Source of the DNA: Tenacibaculum sp. MAR_2009_124
GTDB taxonomy: Bacteria > Bacteroidota > Bacteroidia > Flavobacteriales > Flavobacteriaceae
Direction of reading: 5' to 3'
DNA: 64,000 nt
Assembly (NCBI RefSeq): GCF_900105455.1
Contig: NZ_FNSF01000001.1
Location: forward strand, 439,001 to 503,000
In this document: one piece after another, positions 19,517-26,841 of the stretch
How positions within the stretch are numbered: the stretch's first letter is position 1
Layout: each line of letters starts with the position of its first letter
Notes under the pieces: generated by a model
Database searches by the model: none
The model's input: only the letters and a program-made list of their open reading frames with translations
Told to the model about the DNA's origin: nothing
Program-made: the position numbers and the translations under genes

Positions 19517-19563
19517 ACAGTGATCAATGAAAACCGAAACTGATAATTGATAATTGGTCACTG
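19504..19563 (+). repeat. Inverted repeat overlapping the ATPase stop codon
   Basis: CAATTATCAAT (19504-19514) is matched exactly by its reverse complement at 19546-19556, and CAGTGATCA (19518-19526) pairs with TGGTCACTG (19555-19563) with one mismatch. The stop codon of the ATPase lies inside. It could form a stem-loop that limits read-through or protects the mRNA end. Confidence 0.5.
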
Positions 19564-19569
19564 AAACCA

Positions 19570-20091
19570 ATGAAGATAATAGAAGAAATAATTATTCAAG
19601 AGAACTATACGTTTGTTAAACAAGAAATGGTGTTAGAGTTAACTGATTGGGTAGGAGATGTGTCTTCTCAACAGGTTAAACTCTGCTTGGCCAAGGTTTT
19701 AAATATATCTGTAAACGAAGGTGATATTATAATTAAGGGCTATTTAATAAAAAGAAGGGCTCTGTATTTAATTGCTTATTTGGTAGAAAGCACAGGAGAA
19801 TTCCTTCAAAAACTTGAAAAACTCATACGAAAGGAATCGCGGACTTATTTTAAATCAATATCGGATTTTGAAGCGTATGGAGATGATTTTCTTGAACTAG
19901 AACCTCTTTTTGTAAAACATAAATTCCAGAATGCATATCTAAAAAGTTTATTGGTAGGAGACAGGATAGAATTACCTTATTTTGATCCGTATGCAAACTG
20001 GTTACAAAAGGAAATATTGAAGTACAATTTTTGTTCTTGTATTGATTATACTGGAGCCATTGGCCCTGTGAAAGTTGATGTGAGATTTTAA
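19570..20091 (+). CDS. Small eCIS-associated protein of unknown function
   Basis: 173 residues, soluble. Seen: a mixed helix/strand N-terminal half with IKRRALYLIAYLVEST (residues about 60-76), a basic helix KLEKLIRKESRTYFK, and a C-terminal NFCSCIDYTGAIGPVKVDVRF-like tail with a Cys-Ser-Cys pair. Position just after the ATPase is where Afp loci carry the tail terminator (Afp16), but I see no convincing terminator signature, and the tail could equally be a chaperone or cargo adaptor. Separated from the ATPase by 53 bases containing an inverted repeat. Confidence 0.6.
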   Translation: MKIIEEIIIQENYTFVKQEMVLELTDWVGDVSSQQVKLCLAKVLNISVNEGDIIIKGYLIKRRALYLIAYLVESTGEFLQKLEKLIRKESRTYFKSISDFEAYGDDFLELEPLFVKHKFQNAYLKSLLVGDRIELPYFDPYANWLQKEILKYNFCSCIDYTGAIGPVKVDVRF

Positions 20092-20145
20092 TATTTATGT
20101 TCCCTCAAAACATATAAGATTTTGGTTAAGTAATAATTAAAACAA

Positions 20146-20820
20146 ATGGAAATGTTTTCAAAAAAAACGAAGTTAGTTAAGAGAGGAACGGTTGTTAGTT
20201 CAGTTAGTCAAACGAAAAAAAGGAAGGGAGTATTCCTTCCGGATAACAGGAAGAAGGTTAACAGTCTTTTTTCGAGTAATCTAATTCAGATGAGACAAAG
20301 AAGTAAGGGATTTAAAGGTCGTCCTACGAGAACGAGTAACCCTACAAAGGGAGTGAGACAGGCTCCTGATGATAAACTAGGACCTTTAAGAATTACAGTG
20401 CAACAAGGAAATTTGATACCCAACCATGGTGTAGGGCAAGTGGCTAATGTAAATGCGGTAATTCCTCATATAACAACAGCAAATATGTATGCAGCTCCAA
20501 TTTCAACCCAAATTGAAGATATAAATGGAATGCGTATGGATCAGCAACAGGGAGCGAATCCCCATGATAGAAATATTGCGATTCAAAACAATATTCATCC
20601 ACAAAACCTAAGTCAAACGTTTGCAGCTGCTTATGTTGATGCTGATGCATTAGAGCATAATGAAGGAGAAGATCGATATGCACTCAGGATGGTAAAACAC
20701 GCACTCAGACAATCGAACAGAGATCGACATATTTATAGAGTGCATGGAAGAAGAGCTGTAATGTCACAAGAAAATCATACCTATAGTCAAAAACAAGAGA
20801 TGATAAATGCAAATCCATAG
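20146..20820 (+). CDS. Candidate eCIS cargo with N-terminal Asp-Asn-Arg motif
   Basis: Unrecognised 224-residue soluble protein. The first 60 residues are very basic (KKTKLVKRG..., TKKRKGVFLPDNRKK) and contain a DNRK motif at residues 33-36, followed by Gln/Leu-rich NLIQMRQRS. The same short motif occurs at nearly the same place in the next two genes, one of which is a DUF4157 protein. The C-terminal part (about 80-224) is His/Asn/Gln-rich, with ALRMVKHALRQSNRDRHIYR and a HGRRAVMSQENHTYS stretch that might hold catalytic histidines, but I cannot name a fold. Read as a probable injected effector or loading factor by position and motif. Confidence 0.6.
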   Translation: MEMFSKKTKLVKRGTVVSSVSQTKKRKGVFLPDNRKKVNSLFSSNLIQMRQRSKGFKGRPTRTSNPTKGVRQAPDDKLGPLRITVQQGNLIPNHGVGQVANVNAVIPHITTANMYAAPISTQIEDINGMRMDQQQGANPHDRNIAIQNNIHPQNLSQTFAAAYVDADALEHNEGEDRYALRMVKHALRQSNRDRHIYRVHGRRAVMSQENHTYSQKQEMINANP

Positions 20821-20869
20821 CATTCAAACTTGTTTGTTTATTAAAATTAAAAAACAATAAAGAAAACCA

Positions 20870-21535
20870 ATGTACGTAAATAGAGAAGGAAAAAATACAA
20901 AACAATTGTACTCAAGAGGTGGCGTTTCTCAAAACGGCAACAAAGTTAATGTGTTGAAAGATAATAGGAATACAACTCAATTGAAAGGGGTTGTTCAACG
21001 GGTTACAAAGACATTTGATGAGTTAATAGACGATAAGAAAATTGAAGCAAGTAATTTTTTTAACATGAATAAAGGATTGGCAGGTGTATTTCTTGGTTTA
21101 GATGGTAAACTTAGTGTTTATGATACGCTAGCTACGCAAACATACCTTGATATGGTATTGAAAGATATTGATGTTCGAGCAAATGAAAGTAATAGAAAAG
21201 AATTACTGAAGTATTTAAAAATAAAATTATTAGAACCTAAGAAGAAAGAAGCAAAAGGAGTAGATAAAAGTATGTTTGTTGGAAGTACTCTTAGTTGCAC
21301 CAATGGTCAAATATCAAATATGGCAAGTGATAAAACACAAGGAATGTTAAAAGGTGAGTTGTATTCAGGTAAGCAAATTTATCATATAGAAGGGAAGTAT
21401 CCAAGTGTTGGAAAACCGTTATGGGTATTATCAGGAGGAAAGATTAGTGTCATAGGGCTCTATAGGCATGGCTCTACCAATAAAATTTATGTAAAAAACG
21501 AAGGTTTTGGTCCCAAAAGAATCAACTTATTATAG
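20870..21535 (+). CDS. Candidate eCIS cargo with N-terminal Asp-Asn-Arg motif
   Basis: Unrecognised 221-residue soluble protein. N-terminus is Asn/Lys/Gln-rich with DNRNTTQLKGVVQRV at residues 31-45, matching the leader style of the neighbours (DNR then Gln-Arg pairs). From about residue 48 a separate globular part begins: helices (TQTYLDMVLKDIDV, RKELLKYLKIKLLE) and a C-terminal beta part with STLSCTNGQISNMAS, YSGKQIYHIEGKY, KPLWVLSGGKISVIGLYRHG. No signal peptide. This leader-plus-module layout is what DUF4157-type eCIS toxins show, so an effector role is likely, but the enzymatic activity is not evident. Confidence 0.6.
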   Translation: MYVNREGKNTKQLYSRGGVSQNGNKVNVLKDNRNTTQLKGVVQRVTKTFDELIDDKKIEASNFFNMNKGLAGVFLGLDGKLSVYDTLATQTYLDMVLKDIDVRANESNRKELLKYLKIKLLEPKKKEAKGVDKSMFVGSTLSCTNGQISNMASDKTQGMLKGELYSGKQIYHIEGKYPSVGKPLWVLSGGKISVIGLYRHGSTNKIYVKNEGFGPKRINLL

Positions 21536-21604
21536 ATGTAATTTGATTAGTAACTATAGTAAAGTAAGATAAATAATAGGAAAATAACAGAGCAACAATT
21601 AGGT

Positions 21605-23254
21605 ATGGATTATCAAGGCAAAAAATATAAGAATACCCAGAGTGTAGTCCAAAGGGTAGGAAAAAATGCTATGCCAATTCAGGATAACAGAAAACATAAC
21701 ACTATCCAAAGAAAACCGAATAACACAGGGTTGCCCGATAATTTAAAATCTGGAATAGAAAACCTTTCAGGTCATTCCATGGATGATGTTAAAGTTCATT
21801 ATAATTCAAATAAACCTGCTCAATTAAACGCACATGCCTATGCACAAGGAACCAATATTCATATAGCATCAGGACAAGAGAAACATTTACCACATGAAGC
21901 ATGGCACGTTGTACAGCAGAAGCAGGGTAGGGTAAAACCAACTATGCAGTTAAAAAGTAAGGTAAATGTTAACAACGATGCAGGGTTGGAACAGGAAGCG
22001 GACATTATGGGAGCAAAGGCAATGCAGGCACAACCAGTTCAAAGAGTATTGGCCAAAGGGCAGTCGTCAAATCAATCTGTAACGCAAAGAGTGCAAGAGG
22101 TAAACAGACCAATGCAGCAGCAAATGACCGGAGATGAACGTAACCCTAGTAACCATCCACACGAATGGAACGCTAAGTTTATGGTGGAGGTAAAAGATCG
22201 AAAATGTATAGTTACAATTCGTTTAACCACCAATGCGCCAGGACAATTATTTACAGTCTGGGCAGAGCATGTAAGGGCTAAATGGGACGACCGTTTTTGC
22301 ATAAAACAAGGTCCACACATTTACCCCATACAAATTCGGTTACATAATGTAACGGGAACCGAACATGTCGCTACTGCACACCATCATATTAACTATACGG
22401 AAAATGCCAATACCAAGAACATGACCGAGTGGGGCGATAAATCCAACGTAGACGTGTCACATGAAGTGGGACATATGATTGGCAACAAAGACGAATACCA
22501 TACAGTAGATAATGTGCATTATTCCAATTCGGGCGCTGCTAGAAATGCAATGCAAATTATGGATGTTAGTCCAGGCCATAGCGTAATGAATAACCCTAAA
22601 AGTAATCCAATAGCAGACCATTATACAATGATTGCCAATGCTGCCAGTGCAGAATTACACAAGCATGTAACAGTAGAGCCTTACACACCCGGTATGGAGC
22701 GGGAATACGACGATAAGGAACTTAGAAAAGATATTTTGGTGAGCAATTCGAGGCAATTGGAAGCAAAATTTCGGGCGCATGGAACCCTGCTAGGTAACAT
22801 AATTGCAGAAGGCTTATCAAGAGGACGTGGTTTTTTTATAATGGGGTTTGGAGCTGTCAATCCTACCAAAACTTATGCCGCTATATTGGAAGAGCATGAC
22901 GCCTTATTGAATACATTTAAGTACGGTGTTTCTAAGTTTTCCGAAACACTTCATTTATTGGATAAGGTAGATGCAGTATCGGGTAGATTGACGGCACATG
23001 CCTCTAAGTTTGGAGAGGTTATGAAAATTTACGTGCAAAAAACGTTGGCTGATATGCAAAAAGTATTAAATGCTACTGTATCTGAGGACGGTTTTGTAGA
23101 AGAAATTAAGCGATTTGGTGCCTCCTTGAAAACCCTAATAAGAGACGCTGACCAGCTTATTCAAGAAGAAAATACACCCGGAGGTATTGCTCCATTTACA
23201 GGTATTATGGAAACAAATTATCCCGAAATAGCGGCCGATCCGCATTTAAAATAA
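21605..23254 (+). CDS. DUF4157 eCIS effector with C-terminal zinc-protease-like module
   Basis: 549-residue probable injected toxin. Residues 1-40: leader with IQDNRKHNTIQRKP. Residues about 42-140: DUF4157, with LPDNLKSGIENLSGHSMDDV, Gln/Ala-rich core and LPHEAWHVVQQKQGRV (HEAWH at 97-101). DUF4157 is an established marker of eCIS-associated cargo. Residues about 180-360: a second module with SHEVGHMIGNKDEY (HEVGH at 286-290, DEY at 296-298) and a downstream SVMNNPKSNPIADHY, the HExGHxxGxxDEY pattern of gluzincin/metzincin-like peptidases. Residues 360-549 are mostly helical. The second module is GC-richer (51 of 120 bases at 22381-22500) than the leader (19 of 60 at 21661-21720), suggesting module exchange. 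Activity itself is inferred. Confidence 0.88.
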   Translation: MDYQGKKYKNTQSVVQRVGKNAMPIQDNRKHNTIQRKPNNTGLPDNLKSGIENLSGHSMDDVKVHYNSNKPAQLNAHAYAQGTNIHIASGQEKHLPHEAWHVVQQKQGRVKPTMQLKSKVNVNNDAGLEQEADIMGAKAMQAQPVQRVLAKGQSSNQSVTQRVQEVNRPMQQQMTGDERNPSNHPHEWNAKFMVEVKDRKCIVTIRLTTNAPGQLFTVWAEHVRAKWDDRFCIKQGPHIYPIQIRLHNVTGTEHVATAHHHINYTENANTKNMTEWGDKSNVDVSHEVGHMIGNKDEYHTVDNVHYSNSGAARNAMQIMDVSPGHSVMNNPKSNPIADHYTMIANAASAELHKHVTVEPYTPGMEREYDDKELRKDILVSNSRQLEAKFRAHGTLLGNIIAEGLSRGRGFFIMGFGAVNPTKTYAAILEEHDALLNTFKYGVSKFSETLHLLDKVDAVSGRLTAHASKFGEVMKIYVQKTLADMQKVLNATVSEDGFVEEIKRFGASLKTLIRDADQLIQEENTPGGIAPFTGIMETNYPEIAADPHLK

Positions 23255-23303
23255 ACAGCGAAGTAAATCACGTAAACTAAAATAAATAGTTATGACTACC
23301 CCC

Positions 23304-23453
23304 GCTAGCGCTCGACTGTGTCGAGTGCCGTAAAAGTAGGAAAGTACTGTTTTTAGCCAAGGTTAGTAATATGTTATACTTTATTGGAAATAGCTGCCTC
23401 TTTTTTTTGTTAAAGCTTTATTTAGAAAGCACTCGTCTAAGGCGAGCGCTAGC
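23304..23453. repeat. Paired GC-rich hairpins in inverted orientation (gene-free spacer after the effector)
   Basis: Two 25-base arms, 23304-23328 and 23429-23453, are reverse complements at 18 of 25 positions (GCTAGCGCTCG and CGAGTGC conserved; the central seven bases differ). Each arm also folds on itself (CTCGA...TCGAG and CTCG...CGAG). They stand out strongly from the AT-rich spacer 23255-23689, which otherwise shows no gene. They could be the ends of a small non-autonomous mobile element, a REP-like pair, or a terminator for the cargo genes. Confidence 0.65.
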
Positions 23454-23689
23454 CTTTGTGATAATATTTGTGCCATAAAAATAATGGTAGAACGAATAGA
23501 GTATTATTACAATTTTCACGAAACCCTTTCCAAACGCTCTTACTCAAAATTAATACGCTCATAGGATTTTGTTTATATGTAATCTAATCATCAATTAATT
23601 TTGAAGAAGTCAGCTGTTGTTTTTTATTTCTTTATGAATTTTATATGAGAGAGGAATAAGGCTTGCTAGTAATAACCAATGATAAAACA

Positions 23690-24445
23690 ATGAGAATATA
23701 TTATTTAATGTGCATTACTCTTTCATTAATTATGTTGGGTTCGTGTATAACTAAGAACAAAAAAGGAAGTACCAATCACAATATGGGAGTTGTTGAAAAG
23801 AAGAAAGAACAATTTGTTTGTGGTATTGATATATCGCACTATCAGGGTAATGAAATTGACTCCATGTTTAACGATACAAATAATTTACATTTTGTGATAT
23901 GCAAAGCTACAGAAGGAGTAACCATTATCGATCCTTTATTTAATAAGAATTGGAAAACAATAAAAGAGCATGGTTTTTTAAGAGGAGCCTATCACTTTTA
24001 CAGGAGTAATGATTCTCCTTCAGATCAAGCATCATTTTTTTTGAAAACAATTGGCGACATTCAAAATACAGATATTCCTCCTGTAGTTGATTTTGAAGAG
24101 GGAGGAATTGATAAAACGCAATCGGTAGAGGAAGTACAATCCTCCTTGAAAACATTTATTCTGGCTGTTGAAAAGCAAATTGAATGCAAGCCTATAATTT
24201 ACACAGATATAGTTACTGGAAATAAATATCTGAATGATAGTTTTTTTTCTCAGTATCCATTATGGATTGCTGATTATGTGACAAAAAAAACTCCTGATTT
24301 GCCCAATGCATGGAAAAATAAAGGCTGGTTAATTTGGCAAAAAGAAAGTAACTATCGTTTGGATAACCAAAACAATGACTTTGATGTTTTTAATGGATCT
24401 CTTATGGATTTTAAAGAATTTATTAGAAATAGTTATCCTAAATAA
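23690..24445 (+). CDS. GH25-family lysozyme-like lipoprotein
   Basis: Predicted muramidase that cleaves peptidoglycan glycan chains. Start chosen at the ATG of 23690, because the frame's earlier start is a TTG and only this one gives a proper lipoprotein signal (MRIYYLMCITLSLIMLGSC, lipobox Cys19). GH25 features: GIDISHYQG (D47), YHFYRSNDSP, and PPVVDFEEGG with the catalytic Asp134/Glu136 pair; WLIWQKE near the C-terminus. About 251 residues, normal for the family. It stands alone downstream of the eCIS cargo genes. A link to particle release or envelope remodelling is attractive but only suggested by proximity. Confidence 0.9.
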   Translation: MRIYYLMCITLSLIMLGSCITKNKKGSTNHNMGVVEKKKEQFVCGIDISHYQGNEIDSMFNDTNNLHFVICKATEGVTIIDPLFNKNWKTIKEHGFLRGAYHFYRSNDSPSDQASFFLKTIGDIQNTDIPPVVDFEEGGIDKTQSVEEVQSSLKTFILAVEKQIECKPIIYTDIVTGNKYLNDSFFSQYPLWIADYVTKKTPDLPNAWKNKGWLIWQKESNYRLDNQNNDFDVFNGSLMDFKEFIRNSYPK

Positions 24446-24653
24446 ATGTCTTTAGATATTGATTGTAGATCGTTTGGTGAACATAATGAATTTCTTCTTT
24501 AGAATATTCACTAAGTGATTAAATGGCAATAATCTGAGTTTATTTTCTACTATAAATCGCTTGTGGTCGAATTTAATACGTTCATTACCATTGTTTTATT
24601 TAGTAATGCGCTAATATTTAACTTAAAGGGAATTAACCTTAAAATAAGTTATT

Positions 24654-25175
24654 ATGGCAATTTTAGCTAAGTCTCCATTTGTAAGTGAGCTTCCATCAAA
24701 AAATTTATCAATAAGTAGTTTTCCAAACTTACCAAAACTACAAGACGGATTACCAGCGGGAATGCAACGCGTTATTATTCCGGCTGGACATTTATTAACG
24801 CCTCATTTACATCCAGATACTAATGAAACAACCATTTGTTTAAGTGGATCGGGTACCGTAGGTATTATACAACCAGATGTAACGAAAGAAAATCCAATAG
24901 GGGCGAATGAAATTGAAACTGAGTTTAAGGAAAATAACGTGGTGTTTTTGCCACAAGGCTATCTTCACTATTTTAAAAATACCGGTTCAGAGGATATGGA
25001 ACTATTGTTAACATTTGAAAATTACGATTTTAATATTATCACTTTAGCAGATGTTTTAAAAGATTTACCAGATATAGTAGTTGACGCCGTAAATAAAAGC
25101 GTACCAAATTCTGGACATGCTCCTTTAATCTCTTATAAAAATAGTGTTCGAGAGTTACAAATAGAAAACAAGTAA
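24654..25175 (+). CDS. Cupin-domain protein (oxalate-decarboxylase/germin-like)
   Basis: 173-residue single-cupin protein. Seen: PAGHLLTPHLHPDTNETTIC with the metal-binding H51, H53 and E58, then GSGTVGII, and the second cupin motif VVFLPQGYLHYFKNTG (H105). Together these give a complete metal-binding His-His-Glu-His set. The C-terminal tail (TLADVLKDLPDIVVDAVNKS) resembles that of bicupin spore-coat/oxalate-decarboxylase-like proteins. Substrate cannot be told. It ends 17 bases before an unknown gene on the same strand, so they probably act together. Confidence 0.85.
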   Translation: MAILAKSPFVSELPSKNLSISSFPNLPKLQDGLPAGMQRVIIPAGHLLTPHLHPDTNETTICLSGSGTVGIIQPDVTKENPIGANEIETEFKENNVVFLPQGYLHYFKNTGSEDMELLLTFENYDFNIITLADVLKDLPDIVVDAVNKSVPNSGHAPLISYKNSVRELQIENK

Positions 25176-25192
25176 AAATTAAATTATAAACC

Positions 25193-26239
25193 ATGGAAAT
25201 AAAAGAAAAAACAGTAACCATACCATCAGGATGGATAGGAGGTTTTGCCGAATCTAACCCAGCATTTGCTTATCCTAATCCAAATTTGACTTCATTGCCA
25301 ATGCCTGATAATATGTTGAATATAAATAGGCTTCAACGTCAGCAGGCTGTGAAGTGGCCCGAGTTTAGTTGGGAAACGCAACCTGATGCTAAAGATACGA
25401 AGCGTTGTTATCAGATGTTTGCTCCTGATATTTCAAGAATAGGATATACAGATGAAGGCAGAGTATTTTCTATAATTTGTCCGCAGCAGGGTATTTCATC
25501 ACCCATATTGGGAACTCTAAATGTTGAGGTTACGGTAACGGGAACTAGAGGTTGGGTAAATGAAGATAACCGAGAATTAGCGGCAGATATGGGAGTTGTA
25601 GGGAAAATATGGTTCAGTCCTCCAAAAGGAAAAGAAAGCTTTATCATCAAGGCTATTCAAAACCTGATATGGACTAAATTAGAAGGAAGTCATTTTCCAT
25701 TTCCCTTTACGAAATCGCAGGCTATTATGGTGACTACTCATAAAGTGAATGATCCTGAGCAACCCGTATTTCCCTTAAGCAAAGGGCAAAGTACGGGATT
25801 TCCTATACCAGATTTTGCAATGCACGACAAAGAAGCTTGGACAGTTGGAAATCTAGGTGTACAAATTGGTCCTATTGTAAAAACAGGATATCCAGTAGTT
25901 GATGAATTTAACCAATTAATTATGGATATATTTAATTTAGGTTCTGGTAATATGTTATTAAAAGAAAACATACTTACTTGGAATGTTTGGTTTACTCCTC
26001 CTGAGTTGGTAGATCAAAATGAATGGGCGAGTCATGCATGGAGATGGAGACAGTCTATTGATGCAGATCATGGTTCTCCAGATGGAGAAGGTACCGAAGC
26101 AAAATATTATGATGGAAAACCTTTTGAAGTAGATTTAAAATCAATTATTGAAGAAGAAGGAGCTAAGCTAATTCACTTCCTAAGACATTTTGAAGGAGAA
26201 GAAAAAGATAAAATTCTATCTGCTATAAAAGATATTTAA
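25193..26239 (+). CDS. Unknown soluble protein downstream of the cupin
   Basis: 348 residues, not recognised. No signal peptide or membrane helix. Rich in Trp and Pro: RQQAVKWPEFSWETQPDA, RGWVNEDNRELAADMG, NILTWNVWFTPPELV and WASHAWRWRQSIDADHGSPD near the C-terminus. The middle looks like beta-strands (GTLNVEVTVTGTRG). The cluster of acidic and His residues in DADHGSPDGEGTEAKYY could bind metal. It is separated from the cupin by 17 bases and ends before a strong hairpin terminator, so the two genes form a short operon. Confidence 0.65.
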   Translation: MEIKEKTVTIPSGWIGGFAESNPAFAYPNPNLTSLPMPDNMLNINRLQRQQAVKWPEFSWETQPDAKDTKRCYQMFAPDISRIGYTDEGRVFSIICPQQGISSPILGTLNVEVTVTGTRGWVNEDNRELAADMGVVGKIWFSPPKGKESFIIKAIQNLIWTKLEGSHFPFPFTKSQAIMVTTHKVNDPEQPVFPLSKGQSTGFPIPDFAMHDKEAWTVGNLGVQIGPIVKTGYPVVDEFNQLIMDIFNLGSGNMLLKENILTWNVWFTPPELVDQNEWASHAWRWRQSIDADHGSPDGEGTEAKYYDGKPFEVDLKSIIEEEGAKLIHFLRHFEGEEKDKILSAIKDI

Positions 26240-26254
26240 ATGAGTTCTATATTT

Positions 26255-26294
26255 TCAAATCAGAAGTTGAATATGCTTCTGATTTGATTTTTTT
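26255..26294 (+). terminator. Intrinsic terminator after the cupin operon
   Basis: Perfect 12-base stem TCAAATCAGAAG (26255-26266) with CTTCTGATTTGA (26276-26287), followed by seven T on the plus strand. It lies between convergent genes and abuts the end of the minus-strand gene at 26293. Confidence 0.9.
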
Positions 26295-26790
26295 ATAGTT
26301 TCCGTAAGTCGAATAATGGTTTTTTTATAGGTGTTGCTTTTCTTTTAACGGGACTTGGAAACGCCAAATTTGTACTTGAATAATATGTCCCGAATGTTAG
26401 GTTAGCCAAGTATACTTGAGAAATAGCATCTCGAATTTGACCTTCACTAAGCTCTTTTAGAGGATGCGCGAAAACAGACCATAAAATATCTTCAGAAATA
26501 GCGTATTTTACATCTAAGGCTGTATGGAAATTAGCAATCAAAGAATTTAATAACAGCTCTTCATTTAGCTGTTCTTTTCTTGCAATGGGTGAAATTATAC
26601 GCATTCTATTCGCCTTTTCATCTGCAATACACATCATAAGTCTATCTTTATAAGTAAACTTCCAAGTATTATTAGTTTTAAGAATAGTATCAGATTCAGA
26701 AGATATAATGGCATCAAGTTTTTCCATTGTCATATTTTGACCAACGGCAGAACCGAGGTGGAAAATTAAGAAAAATAGAAAGTATTTCAT
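26293..26790 (-). CDS. Secreted/periplasmic protein of unknown function
   Basis: 165 residues with a signal peptide (MKYFLFFLIFHLGSAVGQ). The mature part alternates strand and helix: TNNTWKFTYKDRLMMCIADE, NRMRIISPIARKEQLNEELL, then LLNSLIANFHTALDVKYAIS and HPLKELSEGQIRDAISQVYL. This layout is like YbjN/secretion-chaperone-like folds, but the match is only by eye. Ends with a basic tail. Lies 51 bases downstream of the pseudouridine synthase gene on the same strand and may share its transcript. Confidence 0.6.
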   Translation of the reverse strand: MKYFLFFLIFHLGSAVGQNMTMEKLDAIISSESDTILKTNNTWKFTYKDRLMMCIADEKANRMRIISPIARKEQLNEELLLNSLIANFHTALDVKYAISEDILWSVFAHPLKELSEGQIRDAISQVYLANLTFGTYYSSTNLAFPSPVKRKATPIKKPLFDLRKL

Positions 26791-26841
26791 AAGTTAAAGT
26801 TTCCTATTCAGTCGTAAATAAGTTGGAAAACTAACAATACA

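Noticed and set aside
19570-20091. Tail terminator (Afp16-like)
   Set aside because: Position fits, but no terminator-type motif could be seen in the 173 residues; left as unknown.
1-23254. Prophage or classical T6SS
   Set aside because: No capsid, terminase, portal, integrase or lysogeny genes, and no TssJ/L/M/K membrane complex; AAA+ ATPase, CIS tape-measure family protein and DUF4157 cargo point to eCIS.
23663-23689. TTG start for the lysozyme-like lipoprotein
   Set aside because: It would put nine polar residues before the signal peptide; the ATG at 23690 gives a standard lipoprotein signal.
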